Shown here: positions 39,096-49,287 of the stretch, in pieces
Layout: each line of letters starts with the position of its first letter
Numbering within the stretch: position 1 is the stretch's first letter
Source: Diplonema japonicum
Taxonomy: Eukaryota; Euglenozoa; Diplonemea; Diplonemida; Diplonemidae
Direction: 5' to 3'
Assembly: GCA_964019335.1 (NCBI GenBank)
Contig: OZ025650.1
Location: 819,001 to 883,000, forward strand
Length of the DNA: 64,000 bases
Made by a program: the position numbers and the translations under genes
Notes under the pieces: generated by a model
Database searches by the model: none
What the model was told of the DNA's origin: nothing
Seen by the model: the letters and a program-made list of their open reading frames with translations, nothing else

Positions 39096-41135
39096 ATGTT
39101 ATCAAGAATGACAAGGATCGGGGGAAAGGTCTTGGGCAACGGGGCAACGGTGCAGAAAAAGTGGTACTGTGTAGCGGCGCCTTCTGCGGGAGTGGACAGG
39201 GATCCTAGGTGTATTCTGCAGTCGAATAATGAGATGATGTACTTGAGGTCACCCAGGACAATTTTGTTCAAAGCAGAGACCTCAATCGACCTGACCATGG
39301 AGCTTATGACTGCACTGGCGGAGTACAAGGATTCCCCGAGAAAATGCCTTGGGCTCATTGATGCTATGAGCACCCTTATGTGCCTTGCCGTTGACCCTGC
39401 AGAGTTTATCAGGTGCATCCACCCAAGAGAAGAATACAGAAGCCACGCTGAAAAGGCATACAACGAGTGTTCCCACTACCTCAACCACATGAACACGTCC
39501 AGAGCAGTGTATCAGGTTGTTGTGAAGCTGTCTGATCCGGAACACGAGCTTTATGATATTCTGACCCCTGAGGAGAAGCATCTTGCCCACACGCTGAAGG
39601 ACGAAATGGAGTCTACTGGTGTGCATTTTTCCCCGCGGAAGTCGTTGCTCGTCCAGAAGCTTCTCGAGAAGAACGCGGATCTCACTGAAATGGTCTTCAA
39701 ATACGAGGAAAGCACCAGAGACCCAGATGCAATCCTTCACGAAATTATTGCGAACAGGTACGAACTGGCGACCACTGTAGGGTACGACTCGTACGTAGCG
39801 TGGACGCTGAGAAATACACTTGCGGAGAGCCCCCTTAGCGTCTGGTCGCTTCTGCTGCGATTAGCTGACAAACTGCAACACGGTGCTCGTGAGGAGCTGC
39901 AGCTGCTCATCGAATCCAGAGAAGCCATCGCCGGTCTCTCTAAACCTGTCGAACAGCAGCATATAGTCAGTGATAGCGAGCTACGCGACATGTCCAGCAT
40001 TTACAAGAAACGAACGTTCGGGGAAGTTGAGAAGGAGATTTCCGAGTACCTCTCTGTGCAGAATGTGTGGGAAGGTGTGAAAATTCTCTGCGAGCAGGTA
40101 TTCGAGTTGACCCTCAAGGAGGTGGACATGGACCAGTTCGAGAAGTACGACAAAAATCTCATGAAATTCGAGGTCCTTGATTCAAAAAAGCAGCTTATTG
40201 GTGTTATTTATGCCGACCTCCTGGCGCGAACAGGGAAAACGGAAGGCTCCGGGCACTTTACCATCCAGCTGGGGTCTGATTTCGATCCAACGGCGTGCAG
40301 TGACTTGGACATCATCGCGCCAGAGGCCAACAGGTTGCTCCCAATAGTTGTGTTTTCGTGTAATTACGAAGGAAAATACATGAAAGAGGAGAAGCCGGAG
40401 AAGGGGCACGAAGAGGATAAGAAACTAGACAGGCTGTTGCTGACCCCAAACGACGCTGTGTCGCTGTTCCATGAGTTCGGACACGCGCTGCACACGCTAC
40501 TGGGGCAGACGAAGTTCCAGATCTTGTCAGGGACAAGGTCGTCGATGGATTATGTGGAAGTCTTCTCGCAACTGTTTGAGGTGTATGCGAGGGAGTACGT
40601 CACTCTGAGGAAGTGGGCTACTCACTACGAGACTGGGCTTCCCATCTCAAGGGAGCTTGTTGACAAAATGAACGATTCCGAAAGCTCCTTCAGCAACCTG
40701 CAGCAGCTTGAGGAGATTGTGTCATCGTTGGTTGACCTTGTTTACCACGGACCTCGCCCTATGATGTTTTTCACACTCGACCCCGAGACAAAAAATCTTC
40801 GAGCCCACAGTGTCCCTGAAGGCCAGGAGGATCCTCTCTCCCTCCGAACACTGATCGCGGACAGCATCACCCCCATCACCGTCACCGAACTCGGCAATGC
40901 TCGCAACTTCAGCCATTCGCAAATTGTGAACTATCCGGGCACCTACTACTCTTACACGTACTCCCGTGTCTTCGCCACTGCAATTTGGGAGAAATATTTC
41001 AAGAATGACCCCTACAGCATCTCCGCTGGCAAGGCCCTTGCATCAGTCATGAAAAAAGGTGCCTCTGCCTCACCCAAGGCTCTCATCGGTCAGCTTGTCT
41101 CTACATCCCCTGAGGACCTTTTGGATGCGTTTTAG
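39096..41135 (+). CDS. MIPEP: mitochondrial intermediate peptidase (M3 metallopeptidase)
   Basis: A 679-aa zinc oligopeptidase of family M3. It removes an octapeptide from imported mitochondrial proteins after the main processing peptidase. The catalytic motif HEFGH lies at 459-463, in the context [16 protein letters not shown], and the third zinc ligand is in [14 protein letters not shown]. The end [27 protein letters not shown] matches the conserved substrate-binding region. The N-terminus [20 protein letters not shown] is basic with Ser and no acids, like a mitochondrial presequence. The DPAEFIRC stretch near residue 105 is also seen in MIP rather than thimet oligopeptidase. An earlier in-frame start at 39012 adds only poly-Lys and is rejected. 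Single exon. Confidence 0.88.
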   Translation: MLSRMTRIGGKVLGNGATVQKKWYCVAAPSAGVDRDPRCILQSNNEMMYLRSPRTILFKAETSIDLTMELMTALAEYKDSPRKCLGLIDAMSTLMCLAVDPAEFIRCIHPREEYRSHAEKAYNECSHYLNHMNTSRAVYQVVVKLSDPEHELYDILTPEEKHLAHTLKDEMESTGVHFSPRKSLLVQKLLEKNADLTEMVFKYEESTRDPDAILHEIIANRYELATTVGYDSYVAWTLRNTLAESPLSVWSLLLRLADKLQHGAREELQLLIESREAIAGLSKPVEQQHIVSDSELRDMSSIYKKRTFGEVEKEISEYLSVQNVWEGVKILCEQVFELTLKEVDMDQFEKYDKNLMKFEVLDSKKQLIGVIYADLLARTGKTEGSGHFTIQLGSDFDPTACSDLDIIAPEANRLLPIVVFSCNYEGKYMKEEKPEKGHEEDKKLDRLLLTPNDAVSLFHEFGHALHTLLGQTKFQILSGTRSSMDYVEVFSQLFEVYAREYVTLRKWATHYETGLPISRELVDKMNDSESSFSNLQQLEEIVSSLVDLVYHGPRPMMFFTLDPETKNLRAHSVPEGQEDPLSLRTLIADSITPITVTELGNARNFSHSQIVNYPGTYYSYTYSRVFATAIWEKYFKNDPYSISAGKALASVMKKGASASPKALIGQLVSTSPEDLLDAF

Positions 41136-41241
41136 TGTTTTACGGACAACAAAAAAAAGGAAGAAGAAAAAAAAAAGAATGGGTTATCCTTGGTTATTTA
41201 CCGCCAGATCTGAACTACTTTACAGGAAAAAGACATCAAAA

Positions 41242-41960
41242 ATGGGTGCCTACACCTACATGAACGAGATGTGGAAGAAGAAGCAGTCCGACGTGATGCG
41301 CTTCTTGCAGCGTATCAGGTGCTGGGAGTACCGTCACCAGAACCGTCTGATCCGTGTGCCTCACCCTACCAGGCCCGAGAAGGCAAGGAAGATGGGCTAC
41401 AAGCGCAAGGCTGGGTACTCCGTGTTCCGTATCAGGGTATGTTTTGGCTACTCACAAAAAAAAAAAATAATCGTAACTCATAACCACACCACACAGATCC
41501 GCCGTGGTGGCCGCAAGAGGCCCGCTCACCGTGGTATCTGCTACGGTAAGCCCAAGACCGCAGGTGTTAACCAGCTGAAGAACAAGAAGAACACCCAGTC
41601 CATCGCTGAGGAGAAGGTTGGTCGTGCCATCGGCTCCCTGAGGGTGCTGAACTCTTACTGGGTGAACCAGGACGGTACCTTCAAGTGGTTCGAGATCATC
41701 TGCGTGGACCCCTCCTCTACCACCATCCGCCGTGACCCCCGCATTAACTGGATCGCCAACGTATGTGTTACTGTTATTCTTCTTTTCCTAATCCCCCACC
41801 ACAGCCCTGCCAGAAGCGTCGTGAGGCCCGTGGTCTCACCAGCGCTGGCCGCAAGCACCGTGGTCTCCGTCACAAGGGTCACAAGGCCAACCAGTTCCGT
41901 CCCAGCGCCCGCGCTGTGTGGAAGAGGCACAACGTTGTCCGTTTCTGGAGGTACCGTTAA
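41242..41960 (+). CDS. RPL15: 60S ribosomal protein eL15 (3 exons)
   Basis: Exons 41242-41436, 41497-41760 and 41805-41960 join to exactly 204 aa, the standard length. Introns are 60 nt (GTATGT...CACACAG) and 44 nt (GTATGT...CCACAG), both between codons. The product reads [39 protein letters not shown] and ends [15 protein letters not shown], as in other eukaryotes. Because the family is so conserved, this gene gives the best-proved intron boundaries in the window. It starts 106 bp after the previous stop. GC-rich third codon positions suggest strong expression. Confidence 0.97.
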
Positions 41961-42032
41961 GCCTGAGGCTTGGCCGCCAACTTCGACCACAGCTCGAAGA
42001 TCTCCCTCCCATTTTTGTGTTTTTACTTTTTT

Positions 42033-42112
42033 TCATTTTCTTTTTACTTTCTTTCATTTTCTTTTTCCGTTTTCTTTTTTTTATAAACCCATTGGCCTGT
42101 CGTATCACAGCT
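42033..42112 (+). promoter_or_regulatory. candidate trans-splice acceptor region
   Basis: A T-rich tract (42020-42085) is followed by the acceptor-like TCGTATCACAG at 42102-42112, 20 bp before the carboxypeptidase start codon. A second AG lies at 42118-42119. Confidence 0.4.
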
Positions 42113-42132
42113 TACAGGTATCACTTGTTATC

Positions 42133-43476
42133 ATGCGCACTGTTGCTGCACTTCTGTGCGCCCTTGTTGGGGCGCAGGCCTTCCAGTGGGAGCACAAGGG
42201 CACCCACACTGGCAAGCTCGCCAACACCGTGAACCCCACCATCTGCGACCCGGGCGTGAAGCAGTTCGCTGGTCAGTACGACATTGACGATGGCTCAAAG
42301 CACTACTTCTACTGGGCCTTCGAGGCCAGGAACAAGACCGCCAACACCCCGACCATCTTGTGGATGACTGGTGGGCCCGGGTGCAGCTCGGAGGTTGCGC
42401 TCTTCTACGAGAACGGTCCGTGCAAAGTGAACGCGGCAGGAACTGGCACCTTCAACAACCCCCACTCATGGAACACCGAGGCCAACCTTGTGTACATCGA
42501 CCAGCCCGCCGGTGTGGGCTTCTCCTCAGGGAAGATGGATGACCACGACGAGGTGGGCGTCGCCAACGACATGTACGCGTTCCTCCAGGACCTCTTCCAG
42601 GACCACCCCGACTGGAACACGGAGTTCTTCATCTTCGGTGAGTCCTACGGTGGACACTTCGCCCCCGCCACTGCTCACAGGGTCTGGGCCGGCGCCAAGG
42701 CCGGTGAGGGTATCAAGATCAACCTTGCCGGTCTCGGTGTTGGCAACGGTTTGACCGACCCTGCCATCCAGTACCAGTACTACGGCCAGCTCGCCTACAA
42801 CTGGTCTATTGAGGCCACTGGCAAGCCTGCCATCACCCTCAAGCAGTACGAGAAGATGCAGAACGAGATCCCCACTTGCGTTGCGCTCATTGAGAAGTGC
42901 GACAAGACCGGCGCGCAGGACACCTGTGAGATTGCCCAGACAATCTGCAACCAGGAGATGATGGGCCCCTACGAGTCCACCGGACTGAACCCCTACGACA
43001 TCAGGGAGAAGTGCCAGGTGCCTCCTCTGTGCTACAACATGACCAACATTGACAAGTTCCTGAACACCCCCTCCACCCAGGACGCTCTTGGTGTGAAGAG
43101 GCAGAAGTGGGAATCGTGCAACATGCAGGTCAACCAGCAGTTCGCTGCCGACTGGATGAAGTCCTACCAGGGCATGGTGCCCGACCTGTTGGCCAACAAC
43201 ATCAGGGTGCTCATCTACGCTGGTGACGTGGACTTCGTCTGCAACTGGATCGGCAACAAGGCCTGGACCCTTGACCTTCCTTGGTCCGGGAAGGCAGCCT
43301 TCAACGCCGCCGGCGACCACGACTGGAACGTCAACTCCAAGAAGGCCGGTTCCTTCAGGACCGCCAACGGCTTCACCTTCCTTCAGGTCAACGAGGCTGG
43401 GCACATGGTCCCCTACAACCAGCCCGTCGCTGCCTTCAACATGCTCAGCACCTTCATCCACAACAAGCCCTGGTGA
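42133..43476 (+). CDS. serine carboxypeptidase (S10), secreted/lysosomal
   Basis: A 447-aa serine carboxypeptidase, which removes C-terminal residues in lysosome-like compartments or outside the cell. Signal peptide [16 protein letters not shown]. The catalytic triad is visible: Ser171 in [12 protein letters not shown], Asp in [12 protein letters not shown] (365-376), and His424 in [12 protein letters not shown]. The oxyanion/substrate region [20 protein letters not shown] matches the family. Several Asn-x-Ser/Thr sites are present. The codon use is GC-rich with few rare codons, like the neighbouring ribosomal gene. An in-frame opening runs back into eL15 sequence, but the signal peptide fixes the start. 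Confidence 0.95.
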   Translation: MRTVAALLCALVGAQAFQWEHKGTHTGKLANTVNPTICDPGVKQFAGQYDIDDGSKHYFYWAFEARNKTANTPTILWMTGGPGCSSEVALFYENGPCKVNAAGTGTFNNPHSWNTEANLVYIDQPAGVGFSSGKMDDHDEVGVANDMYAFLQDLFQDHPDWNTEFFIFGESYGGHFAPATAHRVWAGAKAGEGIKINLAGLGVGNGLTDPAIQYQYYGQLAYNWSIEATGKPAITLKQYEKMQNEIPTCVALIEKCDKTGAQDTCEIAQTICNQEMMGPYESTGLNPYDIREKCQVPPLCYNMTNIDKFLNTPSTQDALGVKRQKWESCNMQVNQQFAADWMKSYQGMVPDLLANNIRVLIYAGDVDFVCNWIGNKAWTLDLPWSGKAAFNAAGDHDWNVNSKKAGSFRTANGFTFLQVNEAGHMVPYNQPVAAFNMLSTFIHNKPW

Positions 43477-43878
43477 ACGAGCACTCCTTAACTTAAACGT
43501 GCATGGAAGAATTGCTTGAGACAAAGAGAAAATAATTCCAATTTTCTTTTATATCTCATAGTTTCTTTTATGCCCCCATCAAAGATTTCCCCCGTTATTT
43601 ATTTTCTCTTTATTTTTCTCCTTCCGTGTACTATGGTCCAGTTTCTTGACTAGTGTGGTGTGTTTTCAATACCCATCCCCACCCAAAAAGGGGAAGAAAA
43701 GAAAAATACATGGGGATGCGCAAGAAAAAATCAGAAAGTGAAATAGGTCACCTTTTTCACATCTCAATTTTTCTTGTCGTTTTTACCCCGACGGTTTCTT
43801 TTTCTTTTATCCCCATTTGAAGAAAGGAGAAAAAAAAATGCTCTTTGTATAATAATACAACAGGTGGGAGGTGACGTA
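43477..43878. other. spacer, no gene seen
   Basis: No gene. T-rich tract near 43760-43815, then an A-rich stretch and CAACAG at 43858-43863 just before the next start. Confidence 0.5.
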
Positions 43879-44106
43879 ATGAGTGCCGTCACAACGGTGC
43901 ATGCCGGTGGTACCGCTGGGGTAGAGTCACGAGGGCAATACATTTACATTGCAGTATCGTTGCTGGTGCTGGGGCTAATGGTTTACAGGATGGTGGCGAA
44001 AAAGAGTGGCATACGAAGGGTATTGTCGCCGGGCAACGCGGAAGCGAGGCAGCGGGAGGAAGCATACAGAGAACAGGGCTACGTGGAGATAGGCAGGCGC
44101 TATTAA
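43879..44106 (+). CDS. small single-pass membrane protein, unknown
   Basis: A 75-aa protein: MSAVTTVHAGG, then a membrane helix YIYIAVSLLVLGLMVYRMVA (about 22-41), then a basic/polar tail ending EQGYVEIGRRY. The layout suits an ER or mitochondrial small subunit. The composition differs from the A/T-rich spacer, and the gene sits between two supported genes with a 71-bp gap to the next. No family recognised. Confidence 0.5.
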   Translation: MSAVTTVHAGGTAGVESRGQYIYIAVSLLVLGLMVYRMVAKKSGIRRVLSPGNAEARQREEAYREQGYVEIGRRY

Positions 44107-44113
44107 AATCCTT

Positions 44114-44156
44114 GTTTTATTTTCCTTCCTTAGTTCGTCAATTTCATTTCACACAG
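44114..44156 (+). promoter_or_regulatory. candidate trans-splice acceptor
   Basis: A pyrimidine-rich tract (TTTTATTTTCCTTCC) followed by TTTCATTTCACACAG ends 21 bp before the start codon at 44178, filling most of the 71-bp spacer between two genes. Confidence 0.45.
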
Positions 44157-44177
44157 GACAGGGGGGGAACGGGGGAT

Positions 44178-47100
44178 ATGATCACCCACGACACAATTGA
44201 CTCTTCCCCTACGCATGACACAATTGACTCCTCCAGCTCGTCCGCATCGATCAAGCCCCGCAGCAGGGGGGGGTCTTCGTCCTCGCTGCAGTTCACTATC
44301 CAGAGGACTGATATTTCCTCGTTGATGTTTAATGAAGAGGCACACACTGCTGAGATGAGCTGCATCAGTGGTGCGGCTGGGTTGGACACAATACCGCAGC
44401 GATCAGGTCATTCGTTTAGGTCCCACCTCAGCCCCGTGAAGCCCCCACCCGTTGGGGAGGAACGCGGTCCCAGTTCGCCACCAACAACCCCTCAGCACTC
44501 CATGCCGCCCACGCCACTCATCAACAAGACAAGCTCACTGCCACCTACTCCGCTTCTTAACCAAACCACCTCTCAGCCGTCCACTCCCAAAAAAGAGCCA
44601 CAAGAGCCTCAGATACACACTTCACATGAGCAGTCCAAAGATGAGTCTGAAATTGACGACATCCAGGAGCTCACGCAGGAGCTTGCGGAGGCTGTTGAGC
44701 CAGCACCTCAGCCACAAGTGGTTCCCAAACCAGAGCCTCCTAGCCCAAAATGTCCCAGCCCCATTCCCCCAATGCTCAACAGATCGCAGTCCTCAATCAG
44801 CGACAACGACCTGATCGTTCCCTCTTTGAACACCCTTCCTCTCAACTCCTCTTTTCGCAAGCCGCGCACTTCGTCGCGCGAAGTGAATGTGCTGCCCAGT
44901 GTCAACACGCTGCCCTCAACACCTGCTCTGGAGATGTCAGCAGGCGGGACTGCGCACCCTGTCCCAGCGTCTTCGTTGGGCCCTACTTACTTCCATGACA
45001 AAATACGGCAAGACACCAAAATCCTGAAGCAGAAACATGCCGATGAGGCCAAAATTAAAAAGATAGCGGCGAATGCCGCTGTGCGGCTTGACCGCGAGCG
45101 CGAGCAGGTGAGTCCTAGTAGGACCATCGTCACGACAGACGTGCGCCCTGCGTCGCAGAAGGTGATGTCATGCAGACAGCCAGAAGTACTGCAGAGGCTG
45201 AGCGCAGCTGATCAGTATAATGTGCACATGCACTACGATCCGCATGAGCACCTTGCAGTGACGAGGGCGAAGACTGCGGAGAGCAGACAGGTAAAAGAGG
45301 CGAAGAAGAAGGAGCTTGAAGAGCTGGACACATATCTGGCCATTAATACCATATCACCAATCAAGCCTGAGCGGCAGCCGGCTGATTCAAGGGGCACGAT
45401 CATTAATAAGATCTGTGCGGGGTGGGGCGACCAGGCACGAGACATCGTCGTGAGGGCAGCCAGCGCATCGCCCGCAAAAAAGAAGAAGGTCAAAAAAGGC
45501 GCCCGAGGGTCTAGTGTGAGCCGTGCATCTCCGAAGAACGCCTCTCCGCCTAAACGAGCCCGGTCTGTGCCGCATGCACCAGTGCAATCAACGCCAAACC
45601 ACACGCCAGTGCATGCACCTGACGAGCAAGATTCGTGGAAAAACAAGGTGAAGGGCCTCAAGACTGTTTTGTCAGATCAGGCATACGCGCAGCCGGGGCA
45701 TAGGTTGTACAAAGAAGGAGGGATCAGGAAGTGCCTGATGGATCACTGGGCTACTGAGAAGAAGACGGAAAACGACCTGTGGGAGGTGATGAAGCACTCG
45801 TACCGACCTGTTATATCGGACTACGCGAAGGCTATTAAGAAGGGAAGGACACGGCAGCAGCGGGAGGTGGACGACGCGAAGGTGGCAGAGCGACGACGGG
45901 TCCTTGCAGACAGGTACGGGGACGCAGACCTTGACGGGTGCACGTTCCAGCCGCATATCAACACAAAGTCAGCGTGGATGGCAGCACCTAGCAAAGATGC
46001 ACACTTAAGAATCTACAAAAGGGGTGTAGCGATGGTAAAGAGCAAAAAACAAACAGCACGGGAGTTGCTAATGAAACAGGATGAGGTAGAAGACCCTCAC
46101 GCAAACAGGAGGGTTCTTCTGGGATCAGAGCAAACAGACGCGTGGTTGCAGAGGCTGATGGAGCCAAAACAGGGCAACGAGATGTATAGAGTACATATGG
46201 AGGCGGAGGATGAGAAGAGACGTGCTGCGTCAAGCTCGCCAAGGTCGAACCCTGCAGAGCGGGGCCTCGTGCAGCACCACCTTCACAACGACGCGGAGGA
46301 ACTGCGGAAGAGGAAAGTCCTGATGGCAACCGAAGAGAAGCGCAACATGCAGCTGACAGCTGAAGTGGGGCAGTATCTCGGTACAAAGAGTAAGCAGATG
46401 GCCACACGGCAGCGATCGACCTTAGTCTTCACACTCTACCAGCTGTACGACACCCATCAGGACGGGCACGCTGCCCTGGACACCGTGGTCACCAAATCGC
46501 TGGTATGCTTTTTATATACTGCTGACCTTTTTAAAGGAGCTCTTGAAGGCCGACATTCCCGACGAGGTGAAACAGGTTCTCAACATCACAATCAAAGAGG
46601 TCACTCCGTTATTTAGAAACGCTGGGAAGACATCCATAACCTACGGCGAGTTCAGCAAGATCCTGACACACAAAATGAAGGAGGTCGGACAGCACCATGC
46701 ACCGGCGGTATGGACACTTTGCTTCTATTTTGTTGAACCTTGCCATTCAGGGAAGCGAGCGGCGTTCGGCAAGCCTTCCGGTGAAGCCTAAAGATGTGAA
46801 GAAGAACGACCCAATGGTGCACAACAGGCTGTTTGCGGTATGTGGTGCATTTTAAAAACATAGAACATATTTATTTCTTTTCGAAAGGAGGCCACTGTGA
46901 GGGAGCGAAAGATAAAAGACGTGGAAGCAAGGGCGGCGGCACGGGAGGAGTTCGAAGTGGAACGGATGCTTGCAGTGGGAAAGGAAACGAGGGAGGGTAG
47001 AATACCTAAAATCGTAGCTAGCACGCCGGGAAAAGACACAGATGCACTTAGCGGGTGGCAATCGGACAGGGCAACCCCGACTCCTCCACACAGCACCGAC

Positions 47101-47268
47101 AAAGATGTCTTGGCAGGCTACGCGGCACACCTCATGCAGCAACAACTGCAACAACAAAAGGGTGGTGTCCTGCGGTGTCTGTTTTCGCCGACCACACAGC
47201 ACAAGATGGCCCAGCGGAACACGCGGTCTGCTTCCTTGCAGCCGGACAAACCTTCTTGGAAGCGCTAG
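44178..47268 (+). CDS. EF-hand cytoskeletal-type protein with TFxPxI motif (4 exons)
   Basis: Exons 44178-46502, 46537-46707, 46751-46837 and 46888-47268 give 987 aa; introns are 34, 43 and 50 nt, all starting GTATG and lying between codons. The first 330 residues are Ser/Pro/Thr-rich with repeats of PPTPLxN (PPTPLINKTSS, PPTPLLNQTTS). From about 560 it is charged and helical. The motif CTFQPHINTKSAWM is of the TFxPxI type found in many flagellar or centrosomal proteins of protists, and recurs in the protein at 57368-60007. A degenerate EF-hand pair spans the first intron (YQLYDTHQDGHAALDTVVT). Function unknown; a structural role in the flagellum or basal body is inferred. Without splicing the frame ends within the EF-hand region. 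Confidence 0.75.
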
Positions 47269-47651
47269 ATTTTTAGATTTTCTTTCTTTTTCATTCTATT
47301 CGGTTGATTCGGTTTAATACTCTTACAAGTGTGCAATCACCAACCACTCTTTTGGAGCTTTCGTTTTTTATAAAAAGCGGCATCCGAAGTTCAAAAAAAA
47401 AAAAAAATAGAAGGTATTGGAGATGTGTCTGTTGAGTATTTTCTTCTTTTTTTAGTTTGTGTATTTAAACGACTACCCTGGTAGATAAGTATGATCCGTA
47501 AAAGATAACCTCTGACTTTTTTTTTTCCCGTGGAGAAAAAAAAAAAGATTCGCTTCATTGTCACTTCCCCTCATCCCCCGATCGATCTTTTTCTTCTTCT
47601 CTTGATTCTGTTCTGTTCCTTCAAAGTAAACAACGGCTGCAAGATAATATA
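47269..47651. other. spacer before the pogo-like transposon
   Basis: No gene. A-run near 47393-47407 and T/C tracts; ends at the TA target site of the transposon. Confidence 0.5.
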
Positions 47652-49268
47652 CTGTAAAACGAATAATGTCGGACGGAAAAATTCTCGGACAGAAAAACTC
47701 CCGGACACCAAAAAAACCCGGACATTTTTCCGCCGGGAGTTTTTCTGGGAAGAAGTTTTTTTACTTAAGGGGGGTAGCAGCTCCCACCACGTTTGCCTGG
47801 AAGGGCTTTATTCCTTGTGCAGAGCCAAAATGTCACCCTGCGTGGCAGTTTGAATTTTTCTTCTCCTTTCAATGCACCAACAAACAGCACCCACGGGATC
47901 TTTAACTTCTCATAAACCCGTACTTCTTTCGTCAGATTGACCAGTTCGACTACCCAAGGCACGTTGAGCAGCTGGCTTGTGAGGGGCCCAACTTTGGTGC
48001 TGACACCCCCGGCCAGCTCACCCCCGAGAGGTGGAGGAGATAAACTCCTTACACCGGACCAGTACAAACCCCCGAAAGCAGCTTGGCGGCCTCTGCCTCG
48101 GTCAGAAGACGGCAGCAACAGGTTCAACAGAGCCCCCGGTTTCTTCCAGACGGAAATACTGGACGTTGCTATTCCACCCTACCACACCCTGGCCGCCGCG
48201 ACGCCGTGATAGCAGCGTATCGCCCAATACGGGATTTAGCATCCTTCGGGGGCTGAAAGATTTTTGCTTGAGTCGATAGGTAAACGGGCTTGGTGAGCCT
48301 ATCCCAGCACAACAAATATGCACCTATGCAGAAGGGCTGCTGTGCGCCAATCCAGCCCGAAAGACAGACCTGGTAGACTTTGGTGGGGCACTGCCCTTTT
48401 CCACTGGCTAGGCTGACAAAACTTTGCAGCAAGAAAGACAAAAGCCGCAAGCCACCTCCGGAAAGCCCGGAAACGAGAAGGACAACGAAGAAGGCACGCT
48501 GTTTCACCATGGAATTCAGGTCCATAATCGACACCCATAAAGTAAGGCCGGAATTGGTCTGGAATACGGGGTTAAAAACCAAAACAAAAAGGGGTGCTAA
48601 GGTCGTAAAAGTCCGTGGCTTTGGACAAAACGGGCTATAACCGAACAGCTGGCTGTTTCCTTGGCTGGATGGTTAAATACAAAGGCAAAGCGGAAACGCA
48701 ACCGGCAGGGATTATCCGGTGATGCCCCGGTCAAGCACCCGCCCACCGAATGGAGCCTAACGGCATCGCCCAATCATTGGGCTAATTATGATACTCGGTA
48801 TCTGGGTTACGGAGCTGTTTCTTCCTTTTTGCTGGTTTTGCCGAACGGGCCGATTCTGCTGCTTGTCGGCGACCACAACTCTCACACGACCTATGCCTAT
48901 GGGTTCGTAGAGTGGTTCGCAGGCGCAAACGTGCACATTGCTTTTGTCCCCCTGGGCTCACCTACATGGTTCAACCGATGGATATTGGGTTGAACGCAGC
49001 TGTAAAGCATCTATTAAGAAAGGTAGTAGGCCACACGAAGGCTCGACAAGCTGATTGCCTCAGGGCAGCAAGGGAGGACAAAGATGCAGAAAGGGAACCC
49101 TGGGGGTTTCTTCGCGCGGTTGCCGTTTGCAGCCCAGGCCAGTATGTAGGTAGTAGTGGACCAGGCCCCCTGACGGCCTTACCTAAAAAAAATTCCCGGA
49201 CGGAAAAATTCCCGGACGCCAAAAAAACTCGGACATTTTTCCGTCCGGGAGTTTTTCGTTTTACAGTA
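47650..49268. mobile_element. pogo/Tigger-like DNA transposon, decayed
   Basis: The element spans 47652-49266 (1615 bp) between TA dinucleotides (47650-47651, 49267-49268). The ends are inverted repeats: CTGTAAAACGAA on the left, TTCGTTTTACAG on the right, flanked by TA as in Tc1/mariner-pogo elements. Just inside each end is a hairpin-forming block in the same orientation: CGGAC-CCAAAAAAACYCGGACATTTTTCCG followed by GGGAGTTTTTC. The middle encodes broken pieces of a DDE transposase. The right end lies only 21 bp before the start codon of the kinase gene at 49288, so the insertion must be part of its leader or sit just upstream of its mRNA. Confidence 0.8.
48380..49110 (+). pseudogene. DDE_1-type transposase fragments
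   Basis: Fragments in different frames resemble the CENP-B/pogo (DDE_1) catalytic core. EFRSIIDTHKVRPELVWNTG, then GLKTKTKRGAKVVKV (48525-48615) correspond to the first Asp region, though the Asp itself is not evident. GPILLLVGDHNSHTTYAY (48850-48900) holds the second Asp-His signature. NVHIAFVPLGS followed, after a frame change, by YMVQPMDIGLNAAVKHLLRK matches the P-T--LQP-D-G pattern. Several stops and frame changes show that the gene is dead. Confidence 0.65.
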
Positions 49269-49287
49269 TATATAAAAAAAACACTTA

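Noticed and set aside
42526-43524. 332-codon - strand frame
   Set aside because: Shadow of the carboxypeptidase gene, which has an intact catalytic triad on the + strand.
47937-48209. 90-codon frame inside the pogo-like element as a gene
   Set aside because: It has no start context or domain, and the surrounding transposase is broken by stops and frame changes.
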